Below are positions 19,740 through 30,100 of a DNA stretch of 64,000 nt, one piece after another (position 1 is the stretch's first letter; every line of letters begins with the position of its first letter). The notes below the pieces were generated by a model. The model was given only the letters and a program-made list of their open reading frames with translations, made no database searches and had not been told where the DNA came from. Source of the DNA: Micromussa lordhowensis (taxonomy: Eukaryota > Cnidaria > Anthozoa > Scleractinia > Lobophylliidae). The stretch covers positions 16,793,780-16,857,779 of the forward strand of contig OZ026606.1 of the NCBI GenBank assembly GCA_964020085.1, given 5' to 3'. Position numbers and translations under genes: made by a program.

Positions 19740-20598
19740 TAAGCATGTTTACATAATGTCTCTGTTGTTCTATCTGTGAAAGACATGGTTTGACGTGAGG
19801 GAGTTCGTTGCTAGTTCTGAACCAGAAAAAAAAAATTCCTTCCCATCAAGTAAATCTGTTTATTCGTTATCAAGATCACCAGCAGCAGTAGCCGGTCCTT
19901 TCGTTTCGAGAGATCATAGAATCACCCCTGTTTTGTACACCAAAGATACCAAATGCTCTACAACAAACGAAATTGCCTAATACTAACAATGATTATCACA
20001 AAAAAAAATCGGCAATTAGTCTTTCGTCAGCATAATCTAAATGCAAAATAATTTAAAAACACGTTTGAAGTTCAGTTATGCTAAGTACTTTAATCGAGAC
20101 AACAACCAAGAAAATGTAACTTTATGTGTTCTAGATACACTAATTACTTAAGATCATTTCGATCGACTGGTAATTTTTTTTAGTTTTAATCAACTTTACG
20201 GTTATATCTTAGGTGACTTAAGTAGTTAAATCTTTCTTAGATGCAACGTGATCAACACGTAAGGTAAACTAACTGCAATCATACGCCCAGTTTTTTTTGT
20301 TGTTTGCTTTTTTTTAAATTTAATTTTCGCGCTCTGAAAGAAAGTCGCGCCACCAAGGTGACAGCGAAGCACCACTCAGTTGAACAACGGAAGTAGAACA
20401 AAGTCAACTAAAGGTGATGTTACCATAGGGACACTACGAGAAATTTTCTTATCCAGTTAACTCGTGCCTCGGTATCTTACCACAGTCTGGGAATAAAGTC
20501 ACTTCTGTCCGCATGGGGCTTTTAAGCAGATAGGACGCTGTATCTGTATTCTCAGACTGTAAGAAAGCCATTTACAACCTATCGAAAGTACTATTTAG

Positions 20599-20677
20599 AA
20601 GTAGTAGTAGTAGTAGTAATAGTAGAAGTAGTAGCAGCAGTAGTAGTAGTAGTAGTTGTAGTAGTCTTAGTAGTAGA
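20599..20677. repeat. (AGT)n microsatellite
   Basis: An imperfect AGT/TAG repeat of about 26 units. Confidence 0.93.
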
Positions 20678-21283
20678 ACTTACTGGAGAGGGTAACATTT
20701 GACAGTAACAAAACTGATAAACTAATGACCCTCGAAATAAAAACAACAGGAATTAATTAAAATCACTATGTACAACCTATAAATATGACTAATCTACAAT
20801 ATGTAAGTATTAAAAAAAAACATTTACATTTTAAAACAATCCCATATGGTCAGCATAACAAGACCTTCTTGAAATTGTTCCTCTTTAAGCATCAAGGTGC
20901 TCCTGCTCTATGTGGTAAACCGTTTTATGAACCATGTAGCAAACTACGTGAGCAACGCAAACGTTTTGCAACGCTATCTGAAGCTGACCATGTTTCTTCT
21001 GAGATAAACGTTAAACCACGAACAATTATCTTTTTAATTAGTGTTCAGTGAGCGAAATAATTCACTAAAAGTCTTTTTCTAGGTTCCAAGCATTTTTCCG
21101 TGATCTCTGTCCATGATGCGTCAAAAGTTCAGTACGAATTCTTACAGAAGGTCAGTAACGTGATGCGTAACCCGTTGTCAAGCTCTTTCTCCTTCAGTCC
21201 CAATTCCTTTAATTCTGAAGTAGACCTTTCCAATATGAGAATCGTCGTAAACCTTAGGGCCAGTGCACAAGGCCGACGATTGT

Positions 21284-22525
21284 TTATACCGGCTTAGGTT
21301 CCTCCGCCCCTCCTGCTTCCTCCTCGCCATACACCTCATGGAACTTGGTCTTCTTGCCAGTACCGTTCCTCTTCCCCTTAGGGCTTACGTTAGATACAGC
21401 AGTGTTCATAGAATACTCAGTCTCGTCGACATTTGAATTGTTGTTAGATCTGGAGCACGAGCTACCACATGTTCTCTGGAGTAATCGGAAGAATGCTGAC
21501 CTAAAATCCCTGTTAAACAAAGCGTATATAATTGGGTTCAAAGTGCTGTTAATTGTTGGCAGTACGTAATTGAACGTGCCACGCAATGCCACGAGGGTCT
21601 GTTCAGAAACTCGTGGAGGTTGTAGCACTTCGAGCTTCCACAAGCTGATCAACAGAAGCGTGAAAAACGGGAACCAGCACATGACGAATGCTCCAATGAC
21701 GATGGCCAAAGTCTTGGCAGCCTTCACTTCTTTAACGATATTTATGGAAAATCTTCGACCGCGTCTGTCTCGGTTAGAGGTGGGTTGTAGTGAGGCTACG
21801 GCTCTGGCTTGATTCATCGCCACGCGGAATACCAGTCCGTACATGATCAAAACAATCACAAGAGGCACATAAAAGTCCATCGCCGTGGCAACGGTGTAAA
21901 ATATTTTGTCCTGTTTCCGACATTTATGTTCTGTGAAGAAGTGGTCTTCGCCAAAGTTTGTCCAGTTGAACGAGGAGAGGGCCGCCCAGGCCACAGAGTA
22001 GGTCCACACCACCGCAATCACCACCCACCCAACTGTTGTGGTCATGAGGGAATGATATCTGAACGGGTGGACAATGGCGATGTAGCGGTCTACAGAGATG
22101 GCTGCCAGATTACAAATGGATGCACATGCACAGGTCAGATCTGTTAGGAGCCAAGTCCAACAGAGCGCAGCGTTAAGGCAATAGACGCCATTGTGTAATG
22201 TTTGGTGGATTCGGAAAGGCACGGACAACACGGAAATCAAGAGGTCGGACACGGCCAGTGACACAATGAAGTAGTTGGTGACGGTGCGGAGTCTTCGATG
22301 GAGGTACACGACCAAGCACACCATGAAGTTTCCTAGGAATGTTACTACCATGATCAGGATCAGAAACGCTGTTTGCAAAATGAAGTCGCGTTGAATTTCT
22401 TGCTGGCATGGATCCTTGGGCGGAACAGTAGGTTCGATTGTGGTTTGGTTCGCGGTGTCGCTCATTTTCATCGCAGTTATTTGAAAATCAGACTGAGTGA
22501 CAACGTCGGGTTGACCTTTACCCAA
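21284..22525 (-). CDS. Class A GPCR, biogenic-amine-receptor-like, intronless, 413 aa
   Basis: A seven-helix plasma-membrane receptor. Landmarks: GN at 65-66 (N1.50), D94 (2.50), C122 and C202 (ECL2 disulphide pair), D129 (3.32, the amine-anchoring Asp), DRY at 146-148, P221 (5.50), CWFP at 283-286, NPxxY at 330-334 (NPIIY), then a short helix 8 and a Cys/Ser tail. An N-glycosylation site NQT (26-28) lies in the N-terminus. Asp3.32 and the CWFPFF motif point to the amine-receptor family. However, TM5 lacks the usual serines (A213, T214, D217 at 5.42, 5.43, 5.46), and TM7 has V at 7.40 and T at 7.43 rather than Trp and Tyr, so the ligand cannot be predicted. ICL3 is short, with an RRGRRFS phosphorylation-type motif. 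Single-exon, divergent amine-like receptors are common in anthozoan genomes. A later Met at 19 or 21 is an alternative start. Confidence 0.93.
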   Translation of the reverse strand: MGKGQPDVVTQSDFQITAMKMSDTANQTTIEPTVPPKDPCQQEIQRDFILQTAFLILIMVVTFLGNFMVCLVVYLHRRLRTVTNYFIVSLAVSDLLISVLSVPFRIHQTLHNGVYCLNAALCWTWLLTDLTCACASICNLAAISVDRYIAIVHPFRYHSLMTTTVGWVVIAVVWTYSVAWAALSSFNWTNFGEDHFFTEHKCRKQDKIFYTVATAMDFYVPLVIVLIMYGLVFRVAMNQARAVASLQPTSNRDRRGRRFSINIVKEVKAAKTLAIVIGAFVMCWFPFFTLLLISLWKLEVLQPPRVSEQTLVALRGTFNYVLPTINSTLNPIIYALFNRDFRSAFFRLLQRTCGSSCSRSNNNSNVDETEYSMNTAVSNVSPKGKRNGTGKKTKFHEVYGEEEAGGAEEPKPV

Positions 22526-22619
22526 ACGAATTCCTCAATCAATTGTCTGTTAATGAGAGCTCACGTTTTCAATGATAACAGAAAAGTACTGTTCAGGAAT
22601 GGTGTTTAACGAAGGTATG

Positions 22620-25600
22620 CTTCTACTCTCTACCGCTTGAAAGTCGTTTCGATGTCGTTTGTTGGTGTAAACACTCCGACGCAGATATGTTATTCAAGGG
22701 TACAGCTCAGCAGCTATTAACAGGCCACGCTGTCAGACAACTGTATAAATACTAAGAAACAACCTTCACTTTTGACGTCAAATGCTTTTAAGGTGAATAA
22801 TTGTCTCCTTTGTGACCACCTCAGTTTACATTTGAAGGATACCAATCAGATAGAACGCTTCAAAGCGACTCGCAGTATGGGTTCGTCTCTTCGTAGCCTG
22901 CAAAACAAAGAGAAAAGACAATGGGTTTCGCGATACATAGACCTATATCAAGAATTTAGGCAATATGCGTCATCATAAGCTTTGACAAAGTAAAGCTTCC
23001 TTGTGTTTGGACAACAAAGACATTAATCCCTGTAAAATGTATCTTAATTAGGGTCTACCTGCCACATGAATCATAACTTGCTTTAAAACGAATCTCTCTA
23101 AAAATTCAAAAGGAAATACCGCATGAGCTAAACAATGTTGGGTTTTGCTGTAAAATATTTAGACGAGAAGGAACAATAGTTAAGTGTCGTGAAAGTTCGA
23201 ACCAGATGATGAAAGAATTCAATTAACACATTTGATGTTGTTTCGCACATGTACAATGAATTCATAAGCTTTTTCCCATCAAAATAATTTTGTATTGTCT
23301 TTAGGAGCATATCGTAATTTGGGACATGCAATGAATAATAATTATTACATGCTAATATAATATGTCCATTTCTTTATCTCTCAGGCAAAAAGTTTGGTTA
23401 TGCAGAATGGTGCTCATTAATTATCAAACCTTGTCAGAGTTATACAAATTGCGGTCCGTAAAATTGAATTTTCCACGCAGAATTTTATGAGTTGCTTCCA
23501 TTTTTGATAAATTACCTTCCATTTGGAACTAAACTTGAATTTAATTAGCTATTAAGCCTGTCCGTGAGATTTCAATGTGATTTCATACGGTTAAGTGGTT
23601 CTTAGTGGATTCTGTACTGAATACAAAACTCCCTTTCGCAAATTACAATCAAAAAGAGGAAAATGCAGTGGATATGATCCCATCGAACTTATATTTCGCG
23701 GTTAGCGGTATTCGGGCGCCAGCTGACAAACTAGATACCACAAGGAAAGCCGACTCGGTAACTCGGCAAACAAAAGCTTTTATCATTTCTTTCTCGGAAG
23801 ATAACAAGTTTCATTTATAGACGGAAGTTGACGAATTTTTCTTCGTGGCGAGAAATTCGCGTTTCGTATTCCCAAGAAATACACCCAGAGTATCAGACAT
23901 TTTTAACTAATTTCCGTCATGTGGCTTCTGTCGTGTGTCCTTAAATTTCTCCACAGCCTGTACTAGCTAATTTGTAGCGACAATAGTTTCCATGGTAACC
24001 AAAATTAAGATGGCGGGCGAGAACGAACGAATGACATATATAAACCCTTTCTTTTTCAAAAGTAATATAATTTTTTTTTTCTCTGAAACATCTTTGCCAT
24101 CATCGTTACGTTTTTTTTCGATGAGAGAACTTTCATTTCGAACGACGAGAGAATTTTCGAGAAGAACGTGATTACGGTTCGGACTTTTTGTTAATCCATG
24201 AATGAGCAATACTTAAAAGCATTGATAAGACGTAGAAAAAACAAGCAAACTCACTCGCCGTGACTGGTCTCATGCGAGACACTCAAAACGAACCATTCAA
24301 AACAAAGAAGACATACTGATTACACAAGATGCCGGAAGACGTTCTTAGCTTAAAGGCGCTGTAAAGGGCGTTATTTGGTCGTGAAAAAACTAGCCCAAAC
24401 AGTCTGATAGTAATTCGCTGCTTAACCTAAGCTCCTGGCTGCGTTGACAGAGAATTCCGGGAGAGAATTTAATCCCTATAAACGTTTTTTAAACTGAACT
24501 GAACAGAACTGTAACTAGTTAAGGAAATATATATGGCCAAAATAAAGACCAACCTTAATTTGATAAGTGGAAAAGCCTCAATCGATGGAAAATTTATAGA
24601 ATCATCACTCAAAATCTCGGGCAAACTGCCCGCGGATCGTAATAACAGCGAATCTGGAGAGGCGACGATTGCACAAGAGAAGCAAACCCAACGTTATGAC
24701 GAGATTTCTAATTCGATAGACTTATCTGAATTTTGTAGTTGCTGGCAAGTCTTAAAGTTCATTAACCAAAAAGAGAGAGAGTGAAGAACTACCTTGGTTA
24801 AATCCGAAGGTCACGTTCACGATATTGCAAGTAGTATCCATCCATTGAAAGCTCGGATGCGAGTGTCTCGATCTTTTCCGATAACACCCAGTTTGAGGGC
24901 AACAACTGACAGGCTATTATCAACGTCTTTTTTGACAAACAAGAGATTGCCACATGAATATCACTTACTCTTATTATTAGAAAAGTTTGTTTACTTAAAG
25001 GTGCTTAGTTTACAAAGGGTTTCCAATAAGATCCAGAAGTTGAAATTAATCTGTGCCAAGACACTAATTGCTGGCATAGACTGAATTCTCGCGATTTCTT
25101 TTATTCGCCGCTGCATCAAAAGATCGTCCAGTGTGAAGAAAATTGAGCAGAAATATCTTATTTACAGCTTTATTATCTCTCAGTATGGTTTGTGTAGGAA
25201 TGAAAATAAACAGACTCGGCTTATAGCATTTTCATTGACTTAGAAAATGACCACAGGTTTATTGTTTGTTTGTTTTCGTTGCAGTAGAATAAACGTTAAT
25301 GAAAATGTGAAAATAGAGGTTTTGTCGGAGAACAATAGCATTTAAAGAATTCTGGGCGACTAAGTTTCAGCAAAATTGTAATTAAGGCAATACGTGCTTT
25401 TAAAACGAAAAACATGACCTTATATTAGCCGGCCGAAAACCTAACAGTGAAATTTGAGAGACCCCACTTGTTTTATTATTTATGCAGAGGCGAATAATTA
25501 TCAAAGAGAGCTCTGTTTTGGAATTATTAAAGCTCCTTTGTTTATAAAGCTGTCCAGTAATTGATTTTGACTAGGATCATATTAAGCTCCGATATTTCAC

Positions 25601-25860
25601 TGTACTGCAAATACATAACCAAATTGGTCCTCACAGATTGTAAGGACGTGCAGCCTATCATTGTACCGCAATCGTAATGTACTGTGGCCGTAATCTTTCC
25701 GCAGTCTCAACTTATACATATTCCTACCGCAGTGATCAAAGTGAGGTTGTGCGGATAAAACACAGAGGCAGGACACTAAAGTTAAGTTGTCGGACAATTT
25801 ACCTCTGAATTAATTTTTCATGCGCCAAAACTCCACCGACAGTGAGTTTTACTCCCACAA
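22620..25860. other. No gene supported; upstream region of the GPCR
   Basis: The GPCR promoter should lie at the left of this block. TATTTATA occurs on the minus strand near 22,748, about 220 bases before the ATG, but nothing else marks it as a TATA box. Two open frames of 83 and 96 codons (24533, 24794) have no recognisable features. Confidence 0.55.
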
Positions 25861-25863
25861 ACA

Positions 25864-25981
25864 AACTCAGTGAGTTACATTATCGAGGAAAGATTACTAG
25901 CAAACTAGTTTCAATGGACATAACTCAGTGAGTTACATTATCGAGGAAAGATTACTAGCAAACTAGTTTCAATGGACATAC
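25864..25981. repeat. 59-bp tandem duplication beside the foldback element
   Basis: CTCAGTGAGTTACATTATCG through CAATGGACATA occurs twice back to back, with essentially no differences, so it is recent. The second copy runs straight into the foldback element's target duplication. Confidence 0.9.
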
Positions 25982-25984
25982 GGA

Positions 25985-26182
25985 GGTTGTCTAGAAAACG
26001 AAGACCTAAGACCTAAGACCCAAAAACGAAGACCCCTAGAAAACGAAGACCTAGAAAACGAAGACCCCCTAGAAAACGAAGACCTAGAAAACGAAGACCC
26101 CCTAGAAAACGAAGACCCCCTAGAAAACGAAGACCCCCTAGAAAACGAAGACCTAGAAAACGAAGACCCCCTAGAAAAAGGG
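25985..26182 (+). repeat. Minisatellite array, left arm of foldback element
   Basis: About a dozen units of 15 bp (CTAGAAAACGAAGAC) or 18 bp (the same plus CCC), irregularly alternating. The outermost part has GACCTAAGACCTAAGACCC, mirrored at the far right end. Confidence 0.92.
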
Positions 26183-26779
26183 GGAAAAGAATATCCCTTA
26201 GATGGCGAATCGAGTTTATAAAAAGGTTATGCTTTACCTTCATCACAAGAACCAGAAATGTAGAAAATATTTTCCAAAATATTTTATGATCACGCAATCA
26301 CCCCACGAGTGTAGATTAACTTTTGATTAAAGGACTCTACTCGCTAAAAAAAAAAGGACCCACCGGTCTTAAACTGTCATCTGAGAGCGCGACAAACCTG
26401 AAAGTTACTTATCTCAGTCGGCCACACGCAAGTAAATTCCAAGAGTGTCAGGGTTTAGTGGTGAAAAGGTCAACTGTTCGTGACGGGTGCGTGACACGCA
26501 AATTTATTCACCACGTGGTAAAAGGATAATTGATTGTCGCTGGAAAATTCCGTTCGGCCTAGCTCTCACATGCATACCTGCGTCGAAACTATAAAAGGAC
26601 AAGCAAATTTGTTATGTATTGGACTGTATTAATCAAAAGTTAATCTACACTCGTGGGGTGATTGCGTGATCATAAAATATTTTGGAAAATATTTTCTACA
26701 TTTCTGGTTCTTGTGATGAAGGTAAAGCATAACCTATTTATAAACTCGATTCGCCATCTAAGGGATATTCTTTTCCCCC

Positions 26780-27168
26780 TTTTCTAGGGGGTCTTCGTTT
26801 TCTAGGGGGTCTTCGTTTTCTAGGGGGTCTTCGTTTTCTAGGTCTTCGTTTTCTAGGGGGTCTTCGTTTTCTAGGTCTTCGTTTTCTAGGGGGTCTTCGT
26901 TTTCTAGGTCTTCGTTTTCTAGGGGGTCTTCGTTTTCTAGGTCTTCGTTTTCTAGGGGGTCTTCGTTTTCTAGGTCTTCGTTTTCTAGGGGGTCTTCGTT
27001 TTCTAGGTCTTCGTTTTCTAGGTCTTCGTTCTCTAGGGGGTCTTCGTTTTCTAGGTCTTCGTTTTCTAGGTCTTCGTTCTCTAGGGGGTCTTCGTTTTCT
27101 AGGTCTTCGTTTTCTAGGGGTCTTCGTTTTTGGGTCTTAGGTCTTAGGTCTTCGTTTTCTAGACAACC
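26780..27168 (-). repeat. Minisatellite array, right arm of foldback element
   Basis: The same 15/18-bp units in the opposite orientation (GTCTTCGTTTTCTAG with or without GGG), about twice as many as in the left arm. Two units carry a shared T-to-C change (GTCTTCGTTCTCTAG), a sign of local unit duplication. Confidence 0.92.
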
Positions 27169-27189
27169 GACATACGGAAGCAATAGTTT

Positions 27190-30100
27190 GGGGCGGAACG
27201 GCGAGTGCATGCATGGGGCGGGGGGGGGGGGCATTATGTCTTACAATTCTGCGTTGACCCACCCGTCTGGGGACCAAACATTGAACTGCCGGCTTTTCCC
27301 AGACGGATAAATTCAAGTGAAGTAAATTATCCAGGGATTTATCCACAACTTACTTCTCCACACATTATCGATACACTTTCGAGTACATAGATAATGAGGA
27401 ATATATAGAAATCGTCCACCAAAGAACATGTAATCACGGATTTTCTTGGCAAGTTTACTTATCCTCACAATGATTGCATAACACATCCATAAAGACAGTG
27501 AGCTTCAGAGTAAAATTTTATTTGAAAAACATAATTGGATTTGTAACAACAACACGGATCAAGGTCTCTCTAAGTAATTGGTTTCCAATTACAAAATAAA
27601 TAAGAAGGTATAAGCTGATTTAAGATTGATCATGAACTAATAACCTTCATCCTACTAAGCCTGTTACAGTAACAACAACAAACTCAGGTTAGTCGGGTTT
27701 TTTTGAGCTGGTTGTGAATAGCCATGCACTCGATACCAGTGTTTGCGGATGGCGTGTTTGACTCCATGTCAACTTAAATAAATGCAATAGCTCCCAAAAT
27801 GAAAGACAATTATAGAGTAACTACAAGAAAAGAAGATTCTGTGATTCTTCTATTTCTAAATTTCAATTTACCAGACACTGAGCTGAGACGAACAAGTGAT
27901 ATTTCTGCGTGCTCTTCGCTATTATTTATTGCGACCTTTTTCAACGGATCTGACCACACAAGGATGGCTTGATAGAGATCGATAGTCTCGTCTAACAAAT
28001 CGATCAAATTGCTAAGCACAAACATTCACAGTTTTGATATTTAATTCCCTGCATTTTTCCGTCTGTTATTTAGGATGACTAAAGCCTGACCTGAAAGGCT
28101 GGCCCGAACGTAATCAGAAACTGATTTGTTCAGTTGACAAAAGAGGTTGCCGACATTTCTATACTCGCCATGCTGTGCCACAAATTGCAACATCGACCTT
28201 TCTAGTCTTTTTTCAAGTTTGGGACTTGTCAAGATTATTTACGTTTAGAAATATTGATTTAATTTTCGACTCGACCAGTCGGAAACGGTGACTTCCCTTT
28301 CAATTATGCTAAAATGCGGAAACTGAAATAGCTATGAGAATAATTTTTTGGCTATTTTGGTCAGCTATGTATCAGTCAGTCCTACAAAGCTAGAGTTTAT
28401 TTTTTAACTTTTTACTTCTTCCAGCCTTTTCCTGTGTCAGGTTGCATGGTTACAACGTTAAGAATACTATGCCTCGTTAGGCAGCGCCATGGACATAAGC
28501 TGCGAATGGCGATTACTAAACCAAATGAGCCTAAAAAATCATTACTGCAATTATCAGTTATCTGTTTGGTCTATGCTTCGGATTATGATCCGTAAATGTA
28601 TGTAGTCGGACATAAAAAAACGAGCAATTACAACGTAATCCGGCTTTGACTGCAGCGACGCTGGGAAAACTTAAAAAAGAATCGACTGAAGGGGCCCGTC
28701 GCTGAAGCTGAACCTACTAAGATGTTTCAAGAGATCATGATCTCTTGGATGTTTGTTTTCTTTTTAATTCTACGTTTAGCGAGAGAAAGAGACCAGAAGT
28801 CTTAGAAAAAAGGCCGCGTTAGGCTAATGATAGTTTCACTGCAGTTGGCTTTTGAAAATGTTGGAATGATTTTCGATCATATGTCACTGAACGTACAGGG
28901 TACAAAGGGCAATGATAAGAAATCGAGTTACGTGGAAGATGCAACAGTTCAATGAAAAAGAAAAAGAAGAAAGAAATTCGTGGCTGTCCTTTCCCTCGTC
29001 CTATGTGCATTCTTCTGCATTTAACACACGAACAAGGACCTTCGTCCCGAGACACTGGTAAAGCTTATTTTCACACAGTCAAGATTAGTTGGTTGAACTC
29101 TTGTCATCTCAAGAATCACTATTATCCTTTGACTGCTTGTGTAAATTCTTTGGCTGATACGATAAACAGACCTCCAACAATTCTACTTAACTAACAGCGA
29201 TGAGAAAACTAAAGCCAAGAAAAATAACGAAAGCGACTTACCCGAGGCAATTAGCTGTATTCTAGGTGGATTATCCTCGCTGCAGTTCAACACTTACTGA
29301 ACGCGTTATGTTAACAGATGCGCAGTGGATTCGTGGATTCACAGATGATTTTGCGTTCTGGAATTCAGTGTCCGCTTACGAAACCAAGGTTATCTATTGA
29401 TATCTACTGATCACAAACCAGATAGCTAGGCATTTGGACATTTCTAAATAGATCTGTAACTGGCTCTCAGAAAAAAAACGACGCCTCGAAATTTAATTGC
29501 TGCCTGCTTGAATACCGGCAATTAAAAGTATTATGCATGTCTTTCATGAAATTAATAGCCATCCGATTGATTGGGTTTTCTTTCATGCTGTCTGTGGTCA
29601 TTAGCTCTCAACAGCATTGGAGTTATTTAGGAATCTGTCACTGCGGGGGCAGAATATCACTTCACAAATAAACATCTATCAATTCCTCCTATAAAGAACT
29701 CAGTGCTTATGACAAGTTAGAAGAGTAAAAAGCAAACTCTAATCGAAATGAAGACATTTTGTCGTTGCATCGCCCAATTTTCTACGAAAAAAATGTGTCC
29801 GTAACACTGCGCAGGTCTGCGCAGAATTTTGTGCTTGGGAATTTTGATGACCAAAATGATTTGCTTGATGATTGATAAGCAAATTGTTAATTAACCCTGT
29901 CATTGCATATTCGACAGACTTCATGTCATTTAGAATTTGTTCCAAACCTTTAAGCTAAGTTTATATTAAGTGAAATGATAGTAATAATGCCATACACAAG
30001 ATAGCTGTAACTTTTTAGGGGGATGAAACTCTTCTAATCTTTGTGTTTATTCAAATGGTAGCTATTCGATAGTACCGCACTTCATTTGATATGGTCATTG

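Larger units (their letters stand above)
25985..27168. mobile_element. Foldback-type transposon with minisatellite arms, 1,184 bp
   Basis: Ends are GGTTGTCTAGAAAACGAAGA and its complement, flanked by the perfect 10-bp repeat GACATACGGA (25975-25984 and 27169-27178). Each arm has an outer array of CTAGAAAACGAAGAC units, with or without an extra CCC, then about 150 bp of unique inverted sequence (26183-26330 against 26629-26783). The central loop is about 300 bp with no coding potential. The left array is about 200 bp and the right about 390 bp. Long TIRs made of short tandem repeats are the hallmark of foldback elements (Drosophila FB, Galileo). The 10-bp duplication fits a MULE-like or FB mechanism. 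No transposase, so it is non-autonomous. Confidence 0.85.

Noticed and set aside
25985..26182. CRISPR-like array
   Set aside because: The repeats are contiguous with no unique spacers, and the context is a eukaryotic foldback element.
26758..27234. 158-codon acidic repeat protein (ENEDL/ENEDP) on the minus strand
   Set aside because: It is the translation of the foldback minisatellite arm; the start lies outside the element and nothing else supports a gene.
27810..28232. Two minus-strand frames in the same phase separated by two stops
   Set aside because: Suggestive of a decayed coding stretch, but no family recognised.
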